A stretch of 64,000 nt of DNA from Mycosarcoma maydis (Eukaryota > Basidiomycota > Ustilaginomycetes > Ustilaginales), in assembly GCF_000328475.2 (NCBI RefSeq), contig NC_026495.1:372001-436000 (forward strand), given 5' to 3'. Of this stretch, positions 1-11,133 are shown one piece after another. The notes below the pieces were generated by a model. The model did no database searches, was not told where the DNA came from, and saw only the letters and a list, made by a program, of their open reading frames with translations. Position numbers and translations under genes: made by a program. Numbering within the stretch: the first letter of the stretch is position 1; each line of letters starts with the position of its first letter.

Positions 1-308
1 GAGATACGAATGAGTTGTGTTGGAAGTGCGTTGGTTGGTCGACGGCAGTGACGAGAGGACGAAGAGGAGTTGGGCAGCGACGATCTAATCACGAATGTGG
101 CGTGTGGGCGCGAGGGTAACCCTAACTGAATTTACAGATTGCGGGGAGTGAGTGAGTGAAGCTGTGTCCAAGAACGGCAACTGCAATTATGAATCACGAA
201 TCGCACCGACACTCGTGACTTGCCGTGTTGCAAGGCTGCCTCAACGGGGGTAACTTAATTATAATATTACTTAAATACAATAAATTTGTAACGGGAGCGT
301 TCAGTTAC

Positions 309-333
309 GAGTCGTGAGTCGTGAGTCGTGAGT
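309..333. repeat. Short tandem array of a CGTGA heptamer
   Basis: A 7-bp unit of the form GTCGTGA is repeated about three times in a row, followed by GT-rich sequence (about 334-390). It is the AGT-flanked version of the CGTGA-core motif that recurs across the spacers of this window. Confidence 0.8.
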
Positions 334-1047
334 GCGTGTGCGTGTGCGTGTGCTCGTGAGTGTGTGTGAGTGCGAGTGTGAGTGTGACCTGCGTAGTCAC
401 CCAACCGTCAGCCGTGAGTGAGCCGACCAGCTAAGTTAGCTCATCACACGATTTCACGATGAATCTAACCTAACTTAACCCCAACCGCGCCATTCGTGAT
501 TCACGATTTTCACCTAGTTACAGTAAGTTAGTCACGAGTGTGGAGTCGGGAGGGCATGTGCGACGGCATTAGTGATTCACGATTAGGTTAGCCGCGAAAG
601 CAAAACCCACAAACGGACAGAGAAAGTGCCAGAACACGGAACAGAGCGAAGCCGCTTGCGTCAGCCATCCATTTCGGCCGCGAATCGCCGACCTTGGCAG
701 TCAAGGCTTGAGTCTTTACGGCAGCTGTAAAAGAATTTCTAGAAGACATTCGCGACTCACAAGCACCAGACCGCCACAGTGATAGCCGGCGCCACTCAGA
801 AGATGAGCCAAGTTGGAACATGCACAATCTTGTACATCGATAGACGTGGACGAGTCATGAGGGTCTCTCATTGAATCTTCTGTTGGTGCAGCGGCGGGAA
901 GCAGAGATCCTTGTCGAGTCCATGCCACTCTTCCATCACGGACACGCTTGCACAACTTCTTGTCTCTTTCCAGCGGTGACCAACATTCAGAGTCGTACCG
1001 GCACCCACGAAACCGAAAATGCCGGCAAGTTTCGACATAGTTACACT

Positions 1048-1077
1048 AACTTAAGTTAAACTTAAGTTGACTTAGTC
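1048..1077. repeat. Paired AACTTAAGTT palindromes
   Basis: Two identical perfect 10-bp palindromes lie 1 bp apart (1048-1057 and 1059-1068) and are followed directly by GACTTAGTC. Related fragments (TAACTTAA, CTAAGTTA) occur at about 431-480, 514-534, 11330 and 29791. They may be binding sites, but nothing in the sequence proves this. Confidence 0.6.
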
Positions 1078-2356
1078 AAGGGCGCACAGATTCGTGATTG
1101 TATCCCACAGAAACCACCTGCATTCGTGATTTGTGATTTGGGTTGCCACAGATATACACGAATTGTGAAATTCGTGATTATTTCACGATCAAGTCTGCGA
1201 CTCACGACTGTGCAGACAATCACGAATATAATAATAAGACCCTGCAGCACACCGCCTCTTTAGGCTTGCGTGGCTTGCGTAGCTTGAGTCGGTGTATAAA
1301 TTTTTTTTAGACTTATCATGTGAGGTCGTGATTGTTAACATTCTTGACTTATGTGCACCGGGCTCTAGTGCACACTGTGACTCGTGACTTGTGACTCGTC
1401 TGGTTCGTGGTTCGTGTTACGTGGCGGAAAACCTTTGGACTTGGCATGGGGATATTTTCGAATTGGAGGGGGTTTTTTCTTTTGGAAATCATGAATCGTG
1501 CGTGAATCGTGAATCACGAATCTGTGGCTGGTTTGTAGTCGTAGGTATTCACGAGAGTTTCTGACGCTCAGCCAATCGGAATCTGAATCGTAAATCAATC
1601 GTGAATCACGAATCGGCCAGTCATGAATCAGAACCTGACTTTTTTTCGATGTGAGTCGTGAGTCAGTCAAGCTTGAATAATCTGTAGAGTAAGTCACGAG
1701 TTCGTGTGTGATGTCGGCAGACTTGGTCTTACAACTTCACGCTTAGAGCTTCTCGTGAGCGCGAGCGCGAGAAGCTAGACTCGTGACTGTTAGAGTTGCG
1801 AGTCAAGTTGGCGCATGCCAAAAGAGGAAAACTTTTTGGTGGGACTTTGCTTGGTGGATGCTCAGCTCCCTCATCGTCACCATCCCTTTTCTTTGTTCGA
1901 CCCAGCCTCCATCTCGCAAACACATCGCATCCCGTCTCCACCGCTTGAAAACTGCCATCAGATTTGCAGCAACGCTTCGAGTCGCTCTCACGCCGCTCTC
2001 CACGCCGCTCGCAACTCTTCGCCTTTCCCACCCTGACTAAACCCACGCAACACCCCAGCCGCCATCAGCCGATCACTCGTCTTTCGCAGCTCCAAGCTCG
2101 TCACTCACACGTTCACGTCCCAGCTACTCTCTTCTCAATATCGATCTCGTCACTGTCCATCTCAGGCCACGACCCGAACGCCATCCGTTTTTATGTCGAT
2201 CTTGTTCTCCACCGTTACTCGTCCATCTATCAATTCACCCTTTGCCCGCCGACAAAAACCGCCCTACCTGGTTTTGCATCGTAGCTGTACTTGATACAAC
2301 TGCCTCACCCTGTTCACTCCGCCTCGTACCTCTCTAGCCCTTCTTCCGACGCCATC

Positions 2357-3676
2357 ATGTCTGTCGTTAATATCCGTCGCGATGTCGACGACAAGTTCTA
2401 CCGTTACCGCATGCCCCTGCTCCAGACCAAGATCGAGGGCAAGGGCAACGGTATCAAGACCGTCATCCCCAACATGTCTGACATTGCTCGTTCCCTCAGC
2501 CGTCCTCCCACCTACCCGACCAAGTTTTTCGGCTGCGAGCTCGGCGCCCAAACCTCGTTTGACGAGAAGAACGATCGTTACATTGTCAACGGTGCCCACG
2601 ATGCCGACCGTCTTCGCGAGCTGCTTGACGGCTTCATCGACAAGTTTGTCCTCTGCGGCGACTGCAAGAACCCCGAAACCGATCTCAAAATTCTCAAGGA
2701 TGGCGACATCCTTCGCAACTGCAAGGCTTGTGGCAAGCGCACCGGCGTTGACATGAAGCACAAGCTCACCACTTTTATCGTCAAACATCCGCCTCCCAAG
2801 CGCGTCAAGGGCGCCAAGGGAGCCGGAAAGGCTGCCGGTCAGGACGCCGGCGACGCCGGCTCAGACGACGAGCTGACCAAGCGCATCAAAGCCGAAGCTG
2901 CCGAAATCCCCACGGCCGAGCAGCGTGGTAACGCCGATGACGACTGGTCCGTCGACACCTCGGAAGCTGCCGTCGCCGCACGTGTCAAGGCGCTCGAAGG
3001 CAGCGTCAAGTCCTCGCTCGTGCTTGGAGATGACGACGAGGACGAGGACGAGGATAGCCCGTACGCACAGTTTGGCCAGTGGCTCCAGGCCAACCGCAAG
3101 GGTGGTCAAGAGGGTCGCGAGTGCACCCCAGCCGAAGTGTACAAAAAGGCGCAAGAGTTTGGCATCGAAAAAAAGCACAAAACCGTCCAAGTGCTTGCGC
3201 AAGCCCTCTTCACCGAAGACGCTCCCAAGGAGATTGAAAAGTATGGCGCCGTGCTCGTCAAGATGGTCGGCGACTCGGAGAAGCACCAGAAAGCCATGCT
3301 CGGCGGCTTTGAGCGATTGGCTGGTGTTCAGTGCCCTACGCTCGTTCCCAACGGTGTCCCCAAGATTCTCATGGCTCTCTACCAGATCGACGTGCTCGAC
3401 GAAGATTTCGTCAAAAACTGGGGCACCCATGTCAGCAAAAAGTACGTCTCTAAAGATATTTCCAAGAAGGTTCGTCGTGCTGCGGCTCCTTTCCTCGAAT
3501 GGCTAGACCAGGCCGATTCCGAATCCGAGCAAGATTCCGATGACGACGATGACGACGATGACGACGATGACAAGCCCCCCAAGTCTAAAGCGAATGTCAA
3601 TGGAAACGGTATCAACAAGACCGCACACAACGATGACAATGATGACGATGACGATTCCGACCTTGACAACCTCTAG
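2357..3676 (+). CDS. TIF5: Translation initiation factor eIF5
   Basis: This is eIF5, the GTPase-activating protein for eIF2 in the 43S pre-initiation complex. It triggers GTP hydrolysis at start-codon recognition. The protein has 439 residues. The N-terminal eIF2B_5 domain (about 1-130) opens with the family signature around residues 1-40. Arg16 aligns with the catalytic Arg15 of human eIF5. A zinc finger uses Cys100, Cys103, Cys122 and Cys125. A charged linker follows, then a W2/HEAT domain (about 235-405) that in the family binds eIF2-beta and eIF1. The tail is a run of about ten Asp residues and more acidic patches. The ATG at 2357 is chosen because the upstream in-frame extension to 2291 begins with TTG and the family starts MSV. 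There is no intron. The gene converges on the DUF1776-like gene. Confidence 0.97.
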   Translation: MSVVNIRRDVDDKFYRYRMPLLQTKIEGKGNGIKTVIPNMSDIARSLSRPPTYPTKFFGCELGAQTSFDEKNDRYIVNGAHDADRLRELLDGFIDKFVLCGDCKNPETDLKILKDGDILRNCKACGKRTGVDMKHKLTTFIVKHPPPKRVKGAKGAGKAAGQDAGDAGSDDELTKRIKAEAAEIPTAEQRGNADDDWSVDTSEAAVAARVKALEGSVKSSLVLGDDDEDEDEDSPYAQFGQWLQANRKGGQEGRECTPAEVYKKAQEFGIEKKHKTVQVLAQALFTEDAPKEIEKYGAVLVKMVGDSEKHQKAMLGGFERLAGVQCPTLVPNGVPKILMALYQIDVLDEDFVKNWGTHVSKKYVSKDISKKVRRAAAPFLEWLDQADSESEQDSDDDDDDDDDDDKPPKSKANVNGNGINKTAHNDDNDDDDDSDLDNL

Positions 3677-4026
3677 AAACTTCGAAAAACGTCTGTCTGC
3701 GTTGACGCACTTGGCTTCCTCTTGCTTGTCTCCTCAACCAAAACTTTGTGTCATCTATGCTCGTCCAAGGGCGGCCTCCGTCGCCGGTCCCTTTACGATC
3801 GCTTGTCTCAATTCACCGCTCTAGTTTCGTGTTTCTATGCATCAAATAAAATCTGATTTGCTCAACTGAAACAGGTCGTGGGTCTATCTTGGATGCATAT
3901 TTGGTGTGTGCTTTGGACGCGTTGGTGCTGCAGCAGAACGCTGGAAAGCGAGAAGCGGGCGCCGAAAGGACAGAACGGTGGTCTCGTGTATATCGGGTCG
4001 TGTATAAGTCGTATTCACGATTACTG
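3677..4026. terminator. Convergent 3' spacer with polyadenylation signal
   Basis: This 350-bp spacer separates the 3' ends of eIF5 (+) and the DUF1776-like gene (-). An AATAAA hexamer at 3845-3850 is a good candidate polyadenylation signal for eIF5, 170 nt after its stop. A CACGATTA motif lies at 4016-4023. No other gene is seen. Confidence 0.55.
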
Positions 4027-6606
4027 CTAGACGCCAGCATGCTCGACGGCGTGTGAGTCCAGATAGGCACATAGCAAGTGTTTGAGGTCGGACTGAAACC
4101 AAGGGGCGATGTTGTGCAGAAGTGTACTAAACCAAGCGCTCAAGGCGGGATAGTAGGTGCTTCGCGGATGGTAGCTAGTGAGAGCGCAGCGGAGGGCTTC
4201 GAAGAGCGGGGTGGGGTCTTGGTGGGACAATTCACGCGGGTAGGATCTTGCAATTCTGACATTGGCGTCCGGCTTGAGCGAAAGAAGCGTATAGGCCGGA
4301 CCGGACGAAGCGGTTGAGAAAGGGAAGTTAGGCGTCTCGTCGTCGGGATGCAAGTCGGACTGCAGGGGCGGAGGCGTCGAGAACATGTTGGATGGTTTTG
4401 GGTACGTTCGACTGGATGCAGAGCGGTGGAAACCGGCCGACGAAGGTGCGTGATTCGAGGCAACTGTGTAAGGGTGTAGTAGCGACTGCGATGGACCGGG
4501 TGTAGGTGGACATGACGTGCCCAGCGCAATCGGGTACGAAACCGCTGCTACATGTTCGGCTAAATCGTCCCATGGAACAGAACACATCTCCAACCACCGA
4601 AGCACTCGCACCAACCTGCGCAACGCTCGAACCATGATCGGCGCACCTCCTGCCCTCGCCAATCCATCACCCTCTCGATCAACTTGAGTAGACGTTCGAC
4701 TCCACCCACCGAGGAATGGCCTCAATTCCACAGGAATGTAGATCTCATACCTCCCGCCACCACTACCATCCCCACACCCCTCCCGATCATCACTCAACTT
4801 CCCAAACCGACCCACGAATGGCAACCTCTCCAAAATGCCCGCTACCCCAACCCAGTCCTTCACCCTCCACCAGCGCCTCTTCCTGCCGTGATGCGCGAAA
4901 TACCTGACCGATTCATTCCACTTGACCACCTTCTTGAGCCTCGTCTGTGGAAGCTTGACCAACGGCTCGGTTTCGATCATGCAAACGTGCACTTGACGTG
5001 CGCCGCCGCCCCTTCGCATGTATTCCAACTCGAGTTCACGGTATTGCGAGCGAAGCGCTTCTCGAACCGTGTTGACGACCGCGCTTGGCCAGGTACGCAG
5101 GACGGGTACATCACCAGTACCACCAACGCTGACCGAGGAAGCAGTGGAAAGCGATCGATCTCGCGACTTGCCATTGGCCGAGTTGGCACGCGAGGGCGTG
5201 GATTGCAAGGAAAGCGTATCGGGATCTTGTGGAAGGTCCGGTCCGTGGCCGGAGGGGACGAGACCGAGGATCCGACCTTTATCACGCTTCAACGCTGGGA
5301 AGAGGACATTGATCAGAGCTTTAGATTGAACCACATCGGTCGTGAGCGCGCTGTAGAGTGCTGCTTGCTCGTCGTCTTGCGTTCGAACGATGCGAGCGCT
5401 TGACGGGGAAAGCGGAGGTGAAGCTTGCGCAGTCAAGATCGACGACAACGACGACTCCATCGATGATCCCAGCTCAGCTGCTTCTCGAAACGGCGGTGCC
5501 AAGCCAAACGGATCTCGTTGCGTAGCGCTTGGTGTTGCCAGTGCAGATCGGCTCGAAGACGAGGCCCGAAGCTCGCCCCACACGTCCCGATTGCAGAGCG
5601 TGAACGGATCGACATCGCTGTACGCGCTGTTAGGCGTCTTGGGGATATCCATCTTGGAAGCCAGCGCAGCGGCACTCGTCGTCAGTGGCACGTTGCGTGG
5701 GCACAGTACCGAAGGTATCAGTATGATTCCGCTGAGCAGTAGATCGTGCGAGCTGCAATACGCAGAAATTGTCGAATTAACCATCGCCAATCCGTCGGCC
5801 GTTTGCACATCCGCCATGATGGGTATGATGGTGCCCGAAGATGGAGTCTTGGGGCCGCATCTGCCAGGCATCCAACCTTTGAGCATATCGATGCCATATC
5901 CGAACAGGTCGGGTCCAGCCCAGCTTGACCAGCTGCGTGACCTTGGTCGGGACTTGGCGCCGATCTGAATGGGTTGTGGCCGCGAACGATGTTTGTGAGG
6001 GCGTGGAGTTTGGTCTCCTCTGTCACTATGTCCTGGCTGGATGGTGTACGAGGTAGCAGCGGGGTAAGACGGATCCGATGAGCCATTCTCGCTGCCCCCT
6101 CGTGACGACTTGGCATGGTGGAGGTGCGATGACGATGAAGGAGAAGAAGGCGCGCTGGAATTGGTGCTCGACGACGACCTTGCGCGGTTTCTTTGCTTGA
6201 AGAGTGCCTTTTCCATCCTAGCCTTTTTCGCAGCCCACTGTGCTACCGTGATGGAAAACTGGTCCGCATCGGCGTGAAGGACAAAGCACGTATAAGGAGC
6301 ACGAGGGTTGCGCTTGGTGGGTCCAACGTCTTTGAGCGCAAAACTAGACGGCGAGCCGGACGAGAGACGAAGAGCAACGTATCGGGCTACAGCATCGTTG
6401 TGGGGCGCATAGACAATCACAGCCGAGCCCTTGGAGGAATCCCACCAGGCACGAGAGGCTGGCTCATAGGTGTGGAACAAGAAAAAGTAAAAAACGGTAT
6501 GAAGATGACACAGGAATGCCTCGATGTAGAGAGAGATGGTGGTGCAGATGGTTCGAATTCGGCGCACCGTAGTAGACGGGGCGAGAGATGCGCGGAAGCA
6601 GACCAT
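4027..6606 (-). CDS. Probable DUF1776/SDR-like membrane-anchored protein
   Basis: The intact 859-residue frame starts at an ATG. A hydrophobic segment near residues 22-48 suggests a membrane anchor. It is followed by a Rossmann-like start (VIVYAPHNDAVARYVAL, about 62-80). Further on are short-chain-dehydrogenase-like pieces: a helix and strand ending in LFPAL...GRILGLVPSG (about 430-455), then a helix plus VHVCMIETEPL strand (about 510-550). This order matches the fungal DUF1776 family, whose yeast member YNL181W/PBR1 is a putative oxidoreductase. Long Ser/Pro-rich, probably disordered insertions (about 140-210 and 350-400) make it much longer than typical members. No classical YxxxK active site is obvious to me. 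The substrate is unknown. The family call is by pattern only and is moderate; that the gene is real is well supported by length and composition. Confidence 0.6.
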   Translation of the reverse strand: MVCFRASLAPSTTVRRIRTICTTISLYIEAFLCHLHTVFYFFLFHTYEPASRAWWDSSKGSAVIVYAPHNDAVARYVALRLSSGSPSSFALKDVGPTKRNPRAPYTCFVLHADADQFSITVAQWAAKKARMEKALFKQRNRARSSSSTNSSAPSSPSSSSHLHHAKSSRGGSENGSSDPSYPAATSYTIQPGHSDRGDQTPRPHKHRSRPQPIQIGAKSRPRSRSWSSWAGPDLFGYGIDMLKGWMPGRCGPKTPSSGTIIPIMADVQTADGLAMVNSTISAYCSSHDLLLSGIILIPSVLCPRNVPLTTSAAALASKMDIPKTPNSAYSDVDPFTLCNRDVWGELRASSSSRSALATPSATQRDPFGLAPPFREAAELGSSMESSLSSILTAQASPPLSPSSARIVRTQDDEQAALYSALTTDVVQSKALINVLFPALKRDKGRILGLVPSGHGPDLPQDPDTLSLQSTPSRANSANGKSRDRSLSTASSVSVGGTGDVPVLRTWPSAVVNTVREALRSQYRELELEYMRRGGGARQVHVCMIETEPLVKLPQTRLKKVVKWNESVRYFAHHGRKRRWWRVKDWVGVAGILERLPFVGRFGKLSDDREGCGDGSGGGRYEIYIPVELRPFLGGWSRTSTQVDREGDGLARAGGAPIMVRALRRLVRVLRWLEMCSVPWDDLAEHVAAVSYPIALGTSCPPTPGPSQSLLHPYTVASNHAPSSAGFHRSASSRTYPKPSNMFSTPPPLQSDLHPDDETPNFPFSTASSGPAYTLLSLKPDANVRIARSYPRELSHQDPTPLFEALRCALTSYHPRSTYYPALSAWFSTLLHNIAPWFQSDLKHLLCAYLDSHAVEHAGV

Positions 6607-8446
6607 GGTCTTGGAGCTTTCGGCGAGTGAATGTCGTCTATGATGGGCGATTCGAACAACAGAGTCGAGGGCGCATATGAGCGGGTGCCAAGATTACTAT
6701 GTAGTTCCAGTGTATCTGGCTGATATCTAGGTTGTCATTCAGCTGTGTAGACCGGGTGGATCCGGACGCTGTTGGCTGCAACGAATCAGGGCGTAGCGTA
6801 GGGTCGAGGAGTTCGAAATAGAAAAAGCAATCAGAACGTTTCGTGGTTGGATCGACAGTCGACGGTAGAGGCCAGGGGCGTATAAAGATGTGATCAGGAC
6901 AACGTTGTGTGAGAGGGAAAGCGACTTAAGAAACAAGATGGAGTGCATTCCGGCCGAATCCAGTGGAGGCTGGCAACAAGCGAGACTGATGCACAATATG
7001 ACGCCAAACTTGCACCGCGTTGGCAATACACGATAACGAGCAAGTGCCGCGTCGCTGCCAGGATGAAGCGAAGAGCGGGTAAAAGATGTGTAAGTGTGTG
7101 TGTGTGTGTGTGTTCCTCGTGCCTGTTTGTGTCCATGTCGCACCGCGTGTGTGTGCGTTCGCAAGGGTTCATGGTTGGAAATGTGCATCGCCAAGAGGCG
7201 TCGACACGAGGCTTGGATTTTTGATGCAGGGTCCACATCCAACACGCTGTCCCCGCTGTGCGCTGTCCAGCATGCAAATGCAAGACATGTACGCACGCCA
7301 CGAACCATACGCACAGCTGCCGTCTCAAGCACAAGCCACTCACAAGCATGGAGCTTTCATCTGCGCATGCTTGCTGACGAGCAGTTACAATAACATTGAT
7401 CCACAAGGAAACATGATCAGCCTCGCTGAATTCAGGCTCGTCTCAGAGAAGCCGGCTTTCACTTGGTGTACTGTGACTGGAGCGTATCGTCTCAGGGTAA
7501 CATGCACGTCGACAGGCCGTTTTCGAGCACTACGCTTCTCTTGCACGATCACCCAGCTCAGAAAAAACGTCGGCCTCGTCAGAAATTCGTTAAGACCGTG
7601 GTGGCTGCCAAGTGGCCCAACCTTGCCCTGCGTCTCAAGATTGGCTGGACGAGGTTCGGCATATCGCTGATGTCCGCGCGAGAGCATCTAAAGCCAGTTC
7701 CCAAGCCCTGCCGGTTGTCGCCCAGATGTTTCCATTACTGGGCAGCAGAATACACCAGCTTCTTTCAACTCTGATCGCCGACATTGGATCTATCAAACAC
7801 ACACTACCACTCTATTGCCTCCATTTCTAGAACAGTTTGAGCGCTTGGGCAGAACTATGCGCACTGTAGTCGAGCAGTAAGCAACTATCCTGCGAGTCGA
7901 GTCTGACCAAGATCTGCAACCCGAGAGCGGCTAGAGCCTCACTCGGATTCAAACGCACCAGCGAGAAGCACAGGCCAACTTTGTCGCTCAGTGCGATACA
8001 GATGATGCAGATGAGCATCACGGAGTTATACTTTTCACGTTTCTTGCTCGGTCTAGCGCGGTCCTTTTGACTCGACGGAGCTGTCAACAGAATTACGATA
8101 AGGACAGGCTCAGCGGTTGTTGCAATCGTGAATAAATCACGGATTGTGTCTGAATCGGCTGACATCGGAATTCTAATCGGGTCCAATTCGAATCAGGGAT
8201 CGGGCGCCATGACATCAACGAGCAGCTTGCATATTCACGATTGCCGTTTAGCGCAGCGTGGATTCTAACAGCGACGCCAAGGTGCTTCTCACCTCTGACA
8301 GCTTGCAGCTATTAAAGGCCTCGTCATTGCTTTGATCACTGCGCCATCCTGATCAGCTCCCACCTGTCCCATCAAAACTTGAATAGACTCATCCACTCTC
8401 CCAATCGCATTGCATCCTTCCTTCCTCCTCGCTGTCCCTAGTCAAC
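6607..8446. other. Intergenic region, no gene seen
   Basis: This 1.84 kb spacer lies between the start of the DUF1776-like gene and the MGST3 start. Open frames of up to 194 codons exist, but they run through a GT microsatellite and show no domain or biased composition. The last 100 bp before 8447 is C/T-rich, like the leaders of other genes here. The CGTGA motif is sparse (about 8127 and 8235). Confidence 0.65.
7094..7113. repeat. (GT)n microsatellite
   Basis: About ten uninterrupted GT dinucleotides, followed by more loosely GT-rich sequence to about 7160. Confidence 0.9.
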
Positions 8447-9180
8447 ATGTCGAAGAGCATCGCCCTACCCGCACTTACCGCCTCCATCCCGGCGTTTTAC
8501 CACTTCCTCGCCCCCAAGTCCACCACGGTCCAGGGCCTGTTCCTGCCTGTTGGCTATGGCTATGTGGTCTCGTGTGTTGTCTCGGCCGCCTGGGTCACCT
8601 TCTTGATGGGTGTCAAGGTGGGTAGCGCACGCAGAGCTGCTCAAATCCCTTATCCGTATCAGTACGCCGACCGAGCCGTCGCGGACAAGAACCGAGAGGC
8701 TCATCTCTTCAAGTAAGTTGCGCCTGCTCTCAGCCTCTTAATGAGGACCATGCTGACTCTTGAGTATTGACGCTCTTGATTGTCCTACCCTGTGTGATGA
8801 AACAGCTGCGCTCAGCGTGTTCACCAGAACACCCTCGAAAACCTCACGAGCTTCGCATTTCTCACGCTATTCAACGGTCTCTTCTTCCCGCAACTCACCA
8901 CTGTCGTCTCGGCCACTTGGGTCATCTCACGTATTCCTTACGCGATCGGTTACTACTCGGGTACGCCAAGCAATCGTGCTTTCGGTGCCATTCCCAGCGG
9001 TCTCAGCTTCCTCGGTACGTCGTTGCCTCGCTCATACGCTTTTTCACAGGAATTGCCGTTCGCTAACGCCCTAACTACCTGCCGCTCACTCCGTTGATAA
9101 CGACAGCTTTGTTGATCATTGCCACTTACGCCTGCTTCACCATCGTTGGTGCTGCACCCATTGTCAACAACGTTCTTTGA
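8447..9180 (+). CDS. Microsomal glutathione S-transferase 3-like (MAPEG)
   Basis: This is a membrane-bound MAPEG-family glutathione transferase/peroxidase of the MGST3 type, expected in the ER or outer mitochondrial membrane. The coding exons are 8447-8712, 8806-9014 and 9107-9180. The introns are 93 and 92 nt (GTAAGT...ACAG and GTACGT...ACAG), and the spliced product has 182 residues. Splicing joins HLF (residue 88) to NCAQRVHQNTLENL, the family hallmark (Asn/Arg/Gln motif after a NREAH segment). An IPYPYQYAD segment precedes it and AIGYYSGTP follows. Four hydrophobic helices are visible (about 30-55, 100-120, 122-140, 155-175). The intron boundaries were chosen because only they keep this motif in frame. 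The gene converges with the ferritin-like gene. Confidence 0.93.
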
Positions 9181-10060
9181 GAGTATGACCACATCTCGCC
9201 CCTCTTCTCATTGTATACAGCCCCACCCAATCTCAAAACAACCGCTCAGATGCAAATTTACGACTATGGTTGACTCTCTCTTATCCAAGCTTGCGAGTCC
9301 GAACGACGTGCACCGGTACGCAGGATTGAGCTAACGAGACCAACAGGCACGCTTGCCGCAACAAGCAAAGACCACTTGCAACTGACTACTCAGAGTGCTG
9401 CCTGGTACTACCAATTCACGAATTGCCACGAATACATGCGTCGCAAGAGCATACAGGTCGCGTCTTCCAAACGACACAGTCTAGCTGCGTTCAAGGCTGA
9501 GAATATCGATTTCATTCGGAACACTTATGTTTTGCCAGAATGATGCTGTAGCAACAGGAACGCAAAAAGTAAGGTAGACGACGCTTTGCTGCACCAGTCT
9601 CGTATTCACAATTCACGGATCGTGATTCGTGATTGTTGTGATCGCGGGTCTTGAGTCGATTTCCAAATCATGAGCGTCTTCGACACGACCCACTCGTCCT
9701 TGAGCTCAAACTCCGACTCAGTCTGTGCCTGGATAAGCTCGTATCCATCATACGAACCAAGGTGCACAGGATCGTGTGCGAAGCAGTAAAGCAATTGTTC
9801 CAATTCAACAAAGACATATACAATCGAGAATCAAAGATGATGTCAACGACGAGGAATCCCTCATCGGCATCGGGAACACAATTAAAGATGATTTGAACAA
9901 GTCATGTATCCTGACTCGTTCTGGATGCTTGATACGCCTCAATCGTGAGCTTGCGGTTGTCGAGGGATGAAAGAAGTACGAAAGTGGCGAGCAAATTCAA
10001 ACCAAATCACGAAACGCCCATCTGAGCGTTCTCGTTTGTCTAGGATCGGAATGACGAGGT
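9181..10060. other. Intergenic region between convergent genes
   Basis: This 880-bp spacer separates two 3' ends. It contains a cluster of ATTCAC/GTGATT motifs at about 9601-9640, and CACGAAT-type motifs near 9416-9432. No gene is recognised; the short open frames at 9651-9970 have no recognisable features. Confidence 0.6.
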
Positions 10061-11133
10061 TTACGAAGAGAGCGCGGAGATCTTCTCGGCCTTGGAGCTG
10101 GACAGGGGGATGTCGATCACAGCGGGACCGGCAACAACGTCGTCATCAGCGATCGAGTTCTCGACCCTGGAAACGACCATGTAGATACGGCCGTAACCGA
10201 CGTCCTCGGGAACAGTGACCGTGTTTCCATCACCGATCTGGGCGTAGAACACACCGAGACCAGCGAGGAAAGCGGCGTACTGGCCCGACTGCACACCTTC
10301 ACCGGAAACAGTGACTGTCTTGCCTCCGCCAACCTTACCCTCGACCTTTGCGGCGGGGAACGCCTTGACGGGGAGAGCGGGGTTAGTCTCGGGGCACGAC
10401 GTGATCAGCGGTGCAGCGAGCGAATAAGTCTGGTTGAAGTTAAGCGGGGTGCTGGTGTCACGGGGGAATCCGTCTCCCTTGAGAACCGACGAAGAGACCC
10501 AGCCTGTTAAGAACAAAGTCCCACAAAACAAAGATGAAAAAGGGAAGTCAGGGAAAAGCCAATAAACAGTCGTGAGTGCGCAAAATCATCAGAACGAGAC
10601 CGCAAACGTCAGTAGCTGTTCTTTACACGACGCAATGAGAAGGGGAGCAAAGGGGGGTACTGACCACTGTGTCTTGATTCAACAGTGAGGATCGATCCCG
10701 CGGCGGTGAGTGTTCCGGGGTTCGTAATGTTCTGGGCAGCACCGAGGTAGGCGCTCTCGCCGATACCCTCAAGAAGAGCGGCGGTAGCAATGAACGTGTT
10801 GACGTCGGTAACGCCAAAGTTGTACGTGCACTCCTTGGTTGCCTGGTCACCGAGAGCCTTGGTCAAGAAGTCGACATGAGCCTTCTCGTGACCGCCGATC
10901 TCGACGAATCGCTGGCGGACCCATTCGGGGTAACCGGCGGCGCGGAAGGCTCCAGCATCGTACGTGGCAAGCGAGTCGCGGTAGAAGGCGTTCTCAAGGT
11001 GCTCAAGGGTAAGCGCATAGTTGAGAATGACAACGTCAATGTCGGCCTGGCCAGCAGCAGCGCGCTTCTGAGCGGGAGCGGCGGCAACAGCAGCGGCGGC
11101 AGTGGCAGCAAGGATGGCGTACTTGGTAAGCAT
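10061..11133 (-). CDS. Secreted ferritin-like (Rds1-type) protein
   Basis: This is a ferritin-like fold protein of the fungal Rds1/stress-response family. Exon 1 is 11133-10665 and exon 2 is 10503-10061, with a 161-nt intron (GTCAGT...ACAG, phase 1). The product has 303 residues. The N-terminus is a signal peptide (alanine-rich core to about residue 20) followed by QKR, a likely Kex2-type cleavage site. The ferritin-like four-helix part carries Glu/His pairs in LEHLENAFYRD, HEKAHVDFL, GESAYLG and, across the splice site, ESRHSGWV. These are the usual positions of di-metal ligands. The C-terminal half (about 190-303) is a beta-rich, glycine-containing domain with no motif I can name. S. pombe rds1 is known to respond to nutrient and stress signals, but an enzymatic activity is not established. 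The splice choice restores the ESRH helix and fits both frames. Confidence 0.88.

Larger units (their letters stand above)
1..2356. other. Repeat-rich intergenic region and eIF5 leader
   Basis: No gene is supported here. Short open frames have no recognisable content and several lack an ATG. The stretch is dense in CGTGA/TCACG motifs, for example near 191-200, 211-220, 309-333, 491-506, 1091-1135 and 1491-1630. It also has two perfect AACTTAAGTT palindromes at 1048-1057 and 1059-1068. From about 1800 on, the DNA becomes pyrimidine-rich on the + strand, as expected for the promoter and 5' leader of the eIF5 gene that starts at 2357. Confidence 0.75.

Noticed and set aside
7086..7670. 194-codon frame near the GT repeat
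   Set aside because: It starts in a microsatellite, has no domain and no conserved feature.
9041..9060. Earlier splice acceptor (TTTTCACAG) for MGST3 exon 3
   Set aside because: It would shift the frame into stops, whereas the acceptor at 9104-9106 yields a good C-terminal membrane helix and stop.
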